A stretch of DNA of 64,000 nucleotides. Source: Methanoculleus horonobensis (GTDB taxonomy: Archaea; Halobacteriota; Methanomicrobia; Methanomicrobiales; Methanoculleaceae). The first letter of the stretch is position 1. Each line of letters starts with the position of its first letter. Where the stretch lies: positions 124,001 through 188,000 of the forward strand of contig NZ_BCNY01000013.1 of assembly GCF_001602375.1 (NCBI RefSeq). The letters run 5' to 3'. The notes beneath the pieces are model-generated. The model was not told where the DNA came from. It searched no databases and worked only from the letters and a program-made list of their open reading frames with translations. The position numbers and the translations under genes were made by a program. Below are positions 52,384 to 60,556 of this stretch, piece after piece.

Positions 52384-55179
52384 ATGTATCGTATTCTTGT
52401 AGTCGATGACGAACCGGCACTTCTCGAACTGAACCGGATCTACCTGGAGCAGTCGGGGAACATGCAGGTCGATACGACGCCGTCATCGCTGCAGGTTCTC
52501 GAAATGCTCTCGAAGGCCCCCTACGACGCTATCGTTGCCGACTACGAGATGCCGGAGATGGACGGCATCACGCTCTTAAAAGAAGTCCGCAACAGGGGCC
52601 TCTCGATACCGTTCATCATCTTCTCCGGCCGCGGCCGCGAGGATGTCATCATCGAGGCGCTCAACAACGGGGCGGACTTCTACCTCCAGAAAGGCGGCAA
52701 CCCCTCCGCCCAGTTTGCCGACCTCCGGAACATGATCCTTCAGGCCGTCCGGAGGAGACAGGCCGAAGACGAGGCAAAACAGGCTGGAGACCTGTACCGG
52801 AGCGTCTTTGAACATACCGGCTCCGCCACCATCATCATCGAGGGCGACATGACGATCTCCCTCATGAACAGTGAGGGCGCCCTCCTTTCCGGCTATTCAC
52901 GGGAAGAAGTGGAAGGGAAGATGTCCTGGACGACCTTCGTCGCTCCGGAAGACCTGCAACGGCTGGCGAGTTACCACCGGCAGCGGCGGACGGAACCCGA
53001 CTCAGTGCCGAGAACCTATGAGTTCCGCCTGCTCGACCGACAGGGCAGAGAGAAGGATATGCACCTGACGATAGGCGCCATTCCAGGAACGGATCGCTCC
53101 GTTGCGTCCATGATCGATGTCACCGACCGGAAACGGTTCGAAGAAGAGCTGAACCTGGCGCACGAGGAGATGATCGCGGCCTTCGAGGAGGCGAAAGCGG
53201 GCCAGGAGGCGCTCGAGGCGCAGTGCCGCGAGATGGAGGATTACCAGGCAAACCTCCGGGGCATCATAGACTTTCTTCCCGACCCGACGTTCGTGCTCGA
53301 CCGCACGGGAAAGGTCATCATCTGGAATCGAGCACTCGAGGATGTGACCGGGGTCACGAAGAGCCAGATCATCGGAGCGGGCCCGGAAGCCATCTGCAGG
53401 GCGATGCCCGGACTCCGGTCCCCGCTGGTGGCGGAGACCGTCCTCTCCCGGGGGGGTGGCGAGAGCATCGCCCGCGAGGTTCATATCACGTCGCCCCGCA
53501 CGGGGGAGGGTGTCTGCCTCTCGGCAAAAGCATCGCCGCTCTACGATGCGCAGGGACGGCTCTCCGGGGTAATCGAGTCCCTGCGGGATATCACCGAGTC
53601 GAAACGGATGGAGGCGCAGATCCAGCACAGGATGGAACTCGAGCGGATAGTGGGATCGATCTCCACGCGGTTCATCGGCCTCGCGCCGGCAGACCTCGAC
53701 GCCACCCTGGAGGAGACACTCCGGGTGCTCGGGTCGTTCCTCGATGTCGACCGGAGTTACATCTTCCGCTTCTCCCCCGATCTCATCGGCGTAGAGAACA
53801 CCCACGAGTGGTGTGCGGAGGGGGTCGAGCCGCAGCTTGAAGTGCTGCAGAACCTGCCCGACGGCGTGATCTCCTGGGGGATGGAGCAGATCAAGGCCCG
53901 GAAGTCGATCTGCATCACGGATATTGCCGATCTGCCACAGGAGGCAAAGGCGGAGCGCGAATTTTTCCTGGAATATGGGGTTGTATCGATCATCCTGGTG
54001 CCGATCGCGACCGCCGACGAGATCCTCGGGGCCATCGGGTTTGAGACCACCCGCAAAGCACGGGCCTGGTCGGACGAGGACATCACGCTGCTTGAGATCG
54101 TCGGCAACCTTTTTGCCGATCTCTTCTCCCGGATTCGCGCCCAGGAGAGGCTACACGAGAGCGAAGAAAGATTCAGGAGCCTCGTGGAGCGGTCGCACGA
54201 CTGCTACATCCGTGTTACGACGAAGCCGCAGACGATCGAGTACATCAGCCCCTCATGCGAGAGTCTGACCGGATACACCCGGGAGGAGATCCTGAGCAAT
54301 CCAAATTTCATCAGGCGGTTGATTCACCCTGAAGACCGGAAGATATTCTCCACCCTGCTCAAGGAACGGGACGCATGCGCTCGCCAGCCGTACGTCTTCC
54401 GGATACGCCGGAAAGACGGGCGCTACATCTGGGTTGAGATCTGCACCATCCCCGTCTACGGGAACAATGGACACCCGATAGCGATCGACTATGCGGTTCA
54501 CGACATCGACGCCTGGAAACAGACCGAGGCGGCGCTCATCCAGGCAAACAAGAAACTCACCCTGATGAACAGCATCGTGCGGCATGACATCTTAAACCAG
54601 GTCACGGTGGTGCTCGGGCATATCGCCCTCCTCCGGGAACAGCCGCTCGATCCGACCGTCGCCGGCGCCCTCGAGAAGCAGCAGGCCGCCGTCGAGATCA
54701 TACAGTCGCAGATCGGGTTCACGCGGGATTACCAGGATCTCGGCATCCGGGCTCCCCGGTGGTTCCCCGTCGAGCCCCTGGTCACCGGTGCCTCAAAAGC
54801 GCTTCGGCCGATCGGGATCCGGATCTCCACCGACCTTGACGGGCTCTCTATCTACGCCGACCCGCTCCTCTCTTCCGTCTTCTTCAATCTCCTGGAGAAC
54901 GCCGTGCGGCACGGCAGGACAGTAACCGAGATCCGTGTCACGGTCGTGCCGGACGGCGATGGAGCCCGGATTGTCTGGGAGGATAACGGGGTCGGCGTCC
55001 CCGGAGAGTATAAGGGTCGGATATTCGATCGAGGTTTCGGGAGCCATACGGGGCTCGGACTTTTCCTGGTGAAAGAAGTCCTCTCGATCACCGGGATCAG
55101 CATCACCGAGACCGGCGAGCCCGGGAAAGGAGCGCGGTTCGAGATGGCGGTCCCGGAGGGGAACGTCCGATACGGGTGA
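52384..55179 (+). CDS. receiver-PAS-PAS-GAF-PAS histidine kinase
   Basis: A 931-residue soluble signalling protein. The N-terminal receiver domain (YRILVVDDEPALLEL, DAIVADYEMPEMDG with phospho-Asp, FYLQKGG with Lys) is followed by a PAS domain (about 130-255), a second PAS (about 285-415), a GAF domain (about 420-590), a third PAS (about 600-720) and a kinase core with H-box LMNSIVRHDILNQVT and HATPase motifs FFNLLENAVRHG, WEDNGVGVP and GLGLFLVKEVL. No membrane helix, so the signal is cytoplasmic. The receiver in front of the kinase is a common methanogen design. No separate output regulator is adjacent. Confidence 0.93.
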   Translation: MYRILVVDDEPALLELNRIYLEQSGNMQVDTTPSSLQVLEMLSKAPYDAIVADYEMPEMDGITLLKEVRNRGLSIPFIIFSGRGREDVIIEALNNGADFYLQKGGNPSAQFADLRNMILQAVRRRQAEDEAKQAGDLYRSVFEHTGSATIIIEGDMTISLMNSEGALLSGYSREEVEGKMSWTTFVAPEDLQRLASYHRQRRTEPDSVPRTYEFRLLDRQGREKDMHLTIGAIPGTDRSVASMIDVTDRKRFEEELNLAHEEMIAAFEEAKAGQEALEAQCREMEDYQANLRGIIDFLPDPTFVLDRTGKVIIWNRALEDVTGVTKSQIIGAGPEAICRAMPGLRSPLVAETVLSRGGGESIAREVHITSPRTGEGVCLSAKASPLYDAQGRLSGVIESLRDITESKRMEAQIQHRMELERIVGSISTRFIGLAPADLDATLEETLRVLGSFLDVDRSYIFRFSPDLIGVENTHEWCAEGVEPQLEVLQNLPDGVISWGMEQIKARKSICITDIADLPQEAKAEREFFLEYGVVSIILVPIATADEILGAIGFETTRKARAWSDEDITLLEIVGNLFADLFSRIRAQERLHESEERFRSLVERSHDCYIRVTTKPQTIEYISPSCESLTGYTREEILSNPNFIRRLIHPEDRKIFSTLLKERDACARQPYVFRIRRKDGRYIWVEICTIPVYGNNGHPIAIDYAVHDIDAWKQTEAALIQANKKLTLMNSIVRHDILNQVTVVLGHIALLREQPLDPTVAGALEKQQAAVEIIQSQIGFTRDYQDLGIRAPRWFPVEPLVTGASKALRPIGIRISTDLDGLSIYADPLLSSVFFNLLENAVRHGRTVTEIRVTVVPDGDGARIVWEDNGVGVPGEYKGRIFDRGFGSHTGLGLFLVKEVLSITGISITETGEPGKGARFEMAVPEGNVRYG

Positions 55180-55215
55180 CGCCACCAAAAAAGAGACGAG
55201 CGGCAGGTCTTTGTC

Positions 55216-56649
55216 CTACCGCCGCCCGTACTTCCTGAACATATACCAGAGCCCTGCACCGATCCCGGCCATCACCAGGATGCCGAGCACCGCGACGTAG
55301 GACTGTTCTTTCACCACGATCCGGTACTCGTCCTCTTCTTCGTCCTGGTCGCTTTTTGCCAGCGCGACGATCTTGTATTCGCCGGCGACGATATCGGCCG
55401 GCGGAACCACCGTCACCTGCACCGTCGCCCGTTCGCCGGCTTCAAGGCTCGCGACCGATGCCGGGTCGACGGTCACCCGCCACCCTTCCGGTGCGCTCAT
55501 GTTGATCCCGATGTTCGTCAGCGCTCCGCCGACGCCGGCGTTCGTAACCGTCACATCGAACGTGAGGGTGTCGCCGCGGTTGATCTCGTGGCGGTAGCTC
55601 TTCGCGTAGGTCCGCAGATCGTACGACCCCCGGAGCCGGAGCGTCAGGTTCTCCTCATACTCCCGGGCGGAAGAGCCGATCACCGCCGTGAGGTTGTACT
55701 CGCCGACACCCACCGAGTAGGGCGGGATGAGATCGAGGTAGAGGGTCTTCTCCTCGCCGGACGGGACGTAGATCTCCGAGACCTCTTCGGTGGCGGTGCT
55801 GCTCTCCTTGAACCGGGCATACCACTGCTCGGGGAGGCCCTGGACGGCAAGGGTATAGGTATCGTCGTTTCTGCCCGTGTTCTTCAGGGTCATCTCGTAC
55901 TGCGGGTTGGTGCCGATCGCCGTTATCCGGGACGGGGACTTCACCCGAACCTCGGCAAAGAAGTTCTCTTTCTCGAGCGGCACGATCCCGAGGTCGACCG
56001 TCTGGCCGATCCGGATCTCGACATTCTTCTTCTCCCATGCCCGGTATCCGGGCCGGGTGACCTTCACGGTGTAGGTGCCCATCGGGCCGCCGATGGAGAC
56101 CTTGCCTTCAGCGGTCGCAAGCATCCCCTCGATCCTGGTATCACGGTCGTAGAGGCCGACGTCGGCGCCCTTCACCACGTTACCTTCCTTGTCCACCACG
56201 GTGGCCTCGAGCGTTCCCACTTCACCGCTGTGGGTCTTCGTTACCTTGACATAAACCCAGATCGTGCCTTCGCCGATGCCCAGCCGGATGGGATATTCCC
56301 CCACCGCGGCATGGCCGGATGTCTCGGCCACCAGACGGACGGTCTTCGTCTCGCCGGCCGGGATCAGCATCCGGTAGACCTCGCGATCGTCGGCCTCGAA
56401 CCGGATCTTCCAGTTGTCGGTGCCGCGGAACGTCCAGTAGTTGAGGAGGCACGTCCCGGTATCGCCGCGGTTCGTGACCGCGAGATCGAAGACGGCGGTA
56501 TCGCCCGCCTCGATCACCTCGCCGGGGAAGTCGCACCGGATCTCCGTCGAGAGCGTCCCGCCCTGTGCGGCAGAAACTGCCGGGACAACCGACGTGGCGA
56601 GGAGGAGCGCGAGGAGGATGCATAGTGAGGATATTCTATCGATCATCAT
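55216..56649 (-). CDS. exported NEW3/COG1470-type surface protein of an ABC system
   Basis: A 477-residue membrane-anchored exterior protein. It has a signal peptide at residues 1-27 (LCILLALLLATSVVPAVSA), a string of immunoglobulin-like beta domains including a carboxypeptidase-regulatory-like repeat (VKGADVGLYDRDTR, YTVKVTRPGYRAWEKKNVEI) and two NEW3 domains (GRNDDTYTLAVQGLPEQWYA, EGWRVTVDPASVASLEAGE), then one C-terminal membrane helix and a short basic tail. It follows an ABC permease gene by 1 bp. The ATPase-permease-NEW3 trio is a recurrent archaeal module, possibly for export or surface binding; the substrate is unknown. Confidence 0.9.
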   Translation of the reverse strand: MMIDRISSLCILLALLLATSVVPAVSAAQGGTLSTEIRCDFPGEVIEAGDTAVFDLAVTNRGDTGTCLLNYWTFRGTDNWKIRFEADDREVYRMLIPAGETKTVRLVAETSGHAAVGEYPIRLGIGEGTIWVYVKVTKTHSGEVGTLEATVVDKEGNVVKGADVGLYDRDTRIEGMLATAEGKVSIGGPMGTYTVKVTRPGYRAWEKKNVEIRIGQTVDLGIVPLEKENFFAEVRVKSPSRITAIGTNPQYEMTLKNTGRNDDTYTLAVQGLPEQWYARFKESSTATEEVSEIYVPSGEEKTLYLDLIPPYSVGVGEYNLTAVIGSSAREYEENLTLRLRGSYDLRTYAKSYRHEINRGDTLTFDVTVTNAGVGGALTNIGINMSAPEGWRVTVDPASVASLEAGERATVQVTVVPPADIVAGEYKIVALAKSDQDEEEDEYRIVVKEQSYVAVLGILVMAGIGAGLWYMFRKYGRR

Positions 56650-56650
56650 C

Positions 56651-57748
56651 TCACCTGATATCCATCCGCATGAACTTCACGTAGGTCGCGGCGAAGAAGG
56701 CCGAGGGGAAGACGATCAGCGCGGCGATGTTCATCCAGACCTTGCCAAGGGCACCGGCAAGGCCGGGCTTCTCCTCGGGTGCCGTGTCGTAAGGCGACGC
56801 GATCATCGAGGAAAGCTGTGGATTCGTCACCGCGATCGCGACGGTGTAGTAGTTCGTCTGCGGCGAGAGGAGGTTTGAGATATCGCTGATGAATCTCTGT
56901 TTCTCGATGTAAGTCTTCATCTCCTCTTCATATGCCTTCCACTCCGGGTCCTCGGCTCCGCCGTATATCACGCTCTGCGCAACGGTGGTGGTAGAATACC
57001 CATTGCTGCTCGCGACCCGAACGACTTCTTTGGGCATGGGAGCCATCTCGGGCGGCTCGGGCGGGTCGCCCGCGAAAGCGTTAGCGGCCATCGCCCCGAA
57101 CATCGGAAGGAGCGAGGAGACGGCGAAGAAGATCACCAGGGTGTAGATCAGCGCGTTCCCGCTCTCTTTTGCAGCCGTCGACATCATGAGCGCGACGGCG
57201 AAGTAAGCGAGCAGGAACCCGAGCGAGACCGCCCCGAAGATCAGGATGCCGGCGAACTCCTCCAGCGTCGGGACAACCGAGAAGATGAGGAGCATGGCGA
57301 TGGCGATGGCAAGCGCAAGCGCCATGGCGAACCCGAGCGCGCCGACGCCCCCGAGTGCCTTGCCGTTGATGATCTCGTCGCGGTAGACCGGGTGCGAGAG
57401 GAGCGACTTCAGCGACCGTGTCTCTTTCTCCTTTGAGACCAGGTCGAATCCTATCGCAATGGCAAGAATGCCGCCGAGCATCGTCATGTAACTCATCATG
57501 GAGATGAAGACGTACATGATCGAGGGTTTCTGGGGCATCCAGCTCGTGTAGGGGTCGTCGAACTCTTCCATCTGCCGGAGTTGCTCGGTATACGCCTCCA
57601 GGCTGTTGTTATACTGTTCGATACCATCGTAGATGCTGATCGTCGATATCACGAGGAGCAGGCCGAGGATGATGGCAAAGCGCCTGCTGGTGATGTGGTC
57701 GGAGAACTCTTTTCTTGCTACGTTGAGCAATCGGTCAAGTGCCATCAT
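56651..57748 (-). CDS. ABC-2 type transporter permease
   Basis: A 365-residue permease (COG1277 type) with about six membrane helices: one near the N-terminus (FAIILGLLLVISTISIYDG), a large exterior loop, four to five in the middle, and one near the C-terminus. A second large exterior segment of about 90 residues (PPEPPEMAPMPKE to NNYYT-type region) separates the last two helices. The conserved KEKETRSLKSLLSHPV region contacts the ATPase. The stop of the ATPase gene directly precedes its ATG, and GGAGGT lies within the upstream gene end; the second ATG (57745) is better spaced and may be the true start. Confidence 0.93.
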   Translation of the reverse strand: MMALDRLLNVARKEFSDHITSRRFAIILGLLLVISTISIYDGIEQYNNSLEAYTEQLRQMEEFDDPYTSWMPQKPSIMYVFISMMSYMTMLGGILAIAIGFDLVSKEKETRSLKSLLSHPVYRDEIINGKALGGVGALGFAMALALAIAIAMLLIFSVVPTLEEFAGILIFGAVSLGFLLAYFAVALMMSTAAKESGNALIYTLVIFFAVSSLLPMFGAMAANAFAGDPPEPPEMAPMPKEVVRVASSNGYSTTTVAQSVIYGGAEDPEWKAYEEEMKTYIEKQRFISDISNLLSPQTNYYTVAIAVTNPQLSSMIASPYDTAPEEKPGLAGALGKVWMNIAALIVFPSAFFAATYVKFMRMDIR

Positions 57749-58654
57749 CTACCTCCGGTAGGCCGCCATGAAGACGTCCTCGATCTCGGGCTCCTCAAGG
57801 CGCATCTCGCGAACGTGCAGCCCCTGCTCGAAGAGGGATGCGGCAAGCCGGTCACGGATATCGGCCTTCGCCCGGACAACCGCACGGTTGCCGTTTCCTT
57901 CGACGGAGAGGATCGCGGGGTCGTCGATCGCCGGCAGGTGCTCCCGGGTCTCGACGACGATCCGGACGGCATCGCCGTCTGCGGGTGCCAGCGCCCGGGC
58001 GACCTCTTCGAGCGTCCCCTGCGCGGCAAGTTTTCCTTTCGCGAGGAGCCCCACCGTCCGGCAGACCTCCCTGACCTCCGAGAGGATGTGGGAGGAGACG
58101 AAGATCGTCTTCCCTTCGCCGGCGAGGTGGGTGACGAGTTCCCGGTACTCCCTGACGCCCTCGGGGTCGAGGTTTGCCGTTGGTTCGTCGAGGAAGAGCA
58201 CTTTAGGATCGTTGATCAGCGCCTGGGCGAGCCCGAGCCGCTGCTTCATGCCGCGGGAGTACTCTCCCGCCTTCTGCGTGACGCCGTCGAGACGGACGAG
58301 TTCGAGCAGTTCGGCGATCCGCTCCTTTCTCGCTTTCGCATCCATCCCGTAGAACCGGGCGAAGTAGTCCAGGTTCTGCTCGCCGGTCATGTTCCCGTAG
58401 AACCCGACGTCTTCGGGGAGGTAACCGATGATCTCCTTCACCTTCAGGGGGTCTTTCGCGACCTCGATACCGTCGACGAAGCACCGGCCACCGGTGGGCT
58501 CGATCATGCCGGTGAGCATCAGGATCGTCGTGCTCTTTCCCGCTCCGTTCGGGCCGAGGAAACCGAATATCTCGCCTTCCCCGACCACGAGATCCAGGCC
58601 GTCGACGGCTGATTTTCCATTGTATACTTTCGTGAGATTCTCCGTTCGTATCAT
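57749..58654 (-). CDS. ABC transporter ATPase (COG1131 type)
   Basis: A 301-residue ATPase: Walker A GPNGAGKST at about 35-43, Q-loop replaced in the region IIGYLPEDVGFYGNMTGEQN, signature YSRGMKQRLGLAQAL, Walker B VLFLDEPTANLD and H-loop VSSHIL. A C-terminal extension of about 80 residues (RIVVETREHLPAI to EIEDVFMAAYR) is typical of ABC-2 exporters. It is the first gene of the trio ATPase-permease-NEW3 protein. A minus-strand TTAATAAG at 58713-58720 is the likely TATA box, giving a leader of about 38 nt. Confidence 0.96.
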   Translation of the reverse strand: MIRTENLTKVYNGKSAVDGLDLVVGEGEIFGFLGPNGAGKSTTILMLTGMIEPTGGRCFVDGIEVAKDPLKVKEIIGYLPEDVGFYGNMTGEQNLDYFARFYGMDAKARKERIAELLELVRLDGVTQKAGEYSRGMKQRLGLAQALINDPKVLFLDEPTANLDPEGVREYRELVTHLAGEGKTIFVSSHILSEVREVCRTVGLLAKGKLAAQGTLEEVARALAPADGDAVRIVVETREHLPAIDDPAILSVEGNGNRAVVRAKADIRDRLAASLFEQGLHVREMRLEEPEIEDVFMAAYRR

Positions 58655-59138
58655 TTCACACCCCCGCCAGGGTCGGTTTGGCGGCGTCCTACTGCAGACT
58701 ACGACACCCTCTTATTAACGTTTTCTGTGACAATCGTCTACACTTCGGGAAGGGATGGCGATTTCAGCCTCTATGGTTTTACGATTACTCCGGCAGAGTC
58801 CTGAGATACGCCGTGAATCGGACGCTGGACTGCGTATCAGCCCTCGCGCGGCACCAATCATAAGTCCTGCAGCGACGTCCCCCGAGGATACGGGTCATTC
58901 TCGATCCTCGATTTGGCGTTCGGCGACAGAGTATAGGGAGGATTGGGAGATAAGGCGATGGTAAACTACGAAAAAAATCGAACCTACCCATGGCAGGCAT
59001 TCGAGCACCGGCAGGGCGGGGGGCTTCGATAACGGGTATCCACAGCCGCCCGACCGCCCTTCTTCCTCAAGACCCCCGGGGAAGGGTCGCAATGCAAAAA
59101 CCTTTTCTTCCGCCGGCCTGAAGGTTCTCTTGATTGAT
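58655..59138. other. 484-bp divergent intergenic region
   Basis: It contains the likely promoter of the ABC operon (58713-58720, minus) and the 5' region of the lipoprotein gene. No ORF with a convincing start and codon bias is present, and no recognisable RNA or repeat. Confidence 0.45.
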
Positions 59139-60149
59139 ATGAGAAGGTTATTCGGTGCGGCAGCGGTCGCCGTGCTCCTTGTCCTGGTGCTCGCGGCGGG
59201 ATGCATGTCATCCCAGCCACCGGCAGGCTATGTGACGATTCGGAGCGTCGATGTCAGCATCCCGGACGGCCAGCCGCCGTCGAACGTCACCCGGGTCGTT
59301 GCGGTCCCCTACCTCGACGCGGTCTACGACGACGTCGACGGCGTCGACCTGCAGGTCATTGCAAAAGAGGCAGGGACGGATATCGTCGTCGAGGAGACGG
59401 TTCTCTCCATCGGCACCCTGACATCGGGGAAGACCACGAAGAAAGAGATCACGCTCACGCTCGAGAACGGCCGGGGTTACGATATCTGGGTGACGATCTG
59501 GCAGGACGGGCGTATGCGGGAGTCGGGTTCGGTGAACGTCTTCCTCCCCGACAGGACGGTCGCTACGCAACGACTGGCCTACTCGCTCCTCACCGTCTCC
59601 GCGATCGACGTCATGACCCCCGAGATCGACGCCGACCCGATCACGCTCGAGATCATCACCGGGATCGCAAACAGCGGCGGTTCTTCCGGGAACCTCATGA
59701 TGGAGATCCGGGCGGTCAACCTCCAGACGGGGATCACGGCCGTCCGCGAGTCCCGGCCGCTCGGGACGATCCCCGGTGACCTGGGCGTCGAAAAAAGGGT
59801 GAGCATCACGGTGCCGAACGGCTACGATTACGAGATCCGCATCCGGCTCGTCGAGGACGGCGCGGCCTTCGCGACCAGCACCGGCCGGATCACCCTGGCC
59901 CCACAGCCGCAGGTGATCCTCGCCGACGGTTCGGTCCTCAGCCCCACGAGGAGCACGTCGCCGGTCGCTCTCCCGTTTCCGACCCCGGCCCCGACTCCGG
60001 GGAAGCCGTCCTCCGCGCAGGTAGGCCAGTTCCGGGTGCAGAGCAGCGGTGCGCCGACGCCGACGTACTCACCCGGGTTTGAGGCCGCACTTGCCGCCGC
60101 CGGGCTCTTCGGTGCCGGAATCGCGGTGCTTGCGAGGCGGAGGAGGTAG
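59139..60149 (+). CDS. lipobox-bearing surface protein with PGF-CTERM sorting signal
   Basis: A 336-residue exported protein of unknown function. Residues 1-22 form a lipoprotein signal with Cys at the end (LVLVLAAGC), the body is beta-rich with repeated NEW3-like strands (TLTLENGRGYDIWVTIWQDG, SITVPNGYDYEIRIRLVEDG), a Pro/Thr-rich stalk follows (PFPTPAPTPGKPSSA), and the C-terminus is a PGF-CTERM tail: SPGFEAALAAAGLFGAGIAV then RRRR. Archaeosortase A cuts at PGF and attaches a lipid, so this protein could be anchored at both ends or by either one. The ATG at 59139 is chosen; the next gene starts 2 bp after the stop. Confidence 0.85.
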   Translation: MRRLFGAAAVAVLLVLVLAAGCMSSQPPAGYVTIRSVDVSIPDGQPPSNVTRVVAVPYLDAVYDDVDGVDLQVIAKEAGTDIVVEETVLSIGTLTSGKTTKKEITLTLENGRGYDIWVTIWQDGRMRESGSVNVFLPDRTVATQRLAYSLLTVSAIDVMTPEIDADPITLEIITGIANSGGSSGNLMMEIRAVNLQTGITAVRESRPLGTIPGDLGVEKRVSITVPNGYDYEIRIRLVEDGAAFATSTGRITLAPQPQVILADGSVLSPTRSTSPVALPFPTPAPTPGKPSSAQVGQFRVQSSGAPTPTYSPGFEAALAAAGLFGAGIAVLARRRR

Positions 60150-60150
60150 G

Positions 60151-60396
60151 ATGGCACCGGAGGGCCTCACCGCGTGGAGGGTTTACCTCTACGCCGTCTC
60201 GTTCATCACGCTCATCGTCGCGATCCTGGGTGCCGTGAACCTCATCGCGATCGGGATCGAGGTCTTCGTCTACCCGGCCCCCCAGCCCTACCCGGTGCCG
60301 CAGTACTACCCCGAACTCCCCGGGAGCGTGGCGCAGGTCGTTGTGGGGCTCATCGTCTGGGGTTACCACTGGATGCTGCTTAAAAAAGAGCACTGA
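60151..60396 (+). CDS. small two-helix membrane protein
   Basis: An 81-residue protein with two predicted membrane helices (RVYLYAVSFITLIVAILGAV and a second one in SVAQVVVGLIVWGYHWMLL) around a Pro/Tyr-rich exterior loop (YPAPQPYPVPQYYPELP). Unknown function. GGAGGAGGT lies just before the ATG within the end of the surface-protein gene, so the two are expressed together. It converges on the sensor-kinase region. Confidence 0.75.
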   Translation: MAPEGLTAWRVYLYAVSFITLIVAILGAVNLIAIGIEVFVYPAPQPYPVPQYYPELPGSVAQVVVGLIVWGYHWMLLKKEH

Positions 60397-60403
60397 CAGG
60401 GAT

Positions 60404-60556
60404 TCACTGCTTCCTGAGGTGTCTCGCGGCAATCAGCAGTCCCGCGGCCGCGACCGCCGCACCGAATCCGGGGAGCGGGGCTGCCGTTTTTAATGGAAGA
60501 GACTGGGGTGCCGGGGTATATGAGGGTTTCGCGGCCGAAGGAAAGATCCGGGACGC
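60404..60556 (-). pseudogene. orphan PGF-CTERM C-terminal tail (gene remnant) in frame behind the MASE3 kinase
   Basis: The frame directly following the amber stop (60557-60559) of the MASE3 kinase encodes 50 residues ending in a PGF-CTERM-like signal: a Pro-rich stalk (KPSYTPAPQSLPL), then PLPGFGAAVAAAGLLIAA, a basic end RHLRKQ and a TGA stop. No start codon or Shine-Dalgarno precedes it. It resembles the C-terminal end of the surface-protein gene at 59139-60149 across the convergent gap. The likely explanation is the 3' end of a decayed surface-protein gene whose 5' part was replaced or deleted when the kinase was placed here. Confidence 0.5.
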
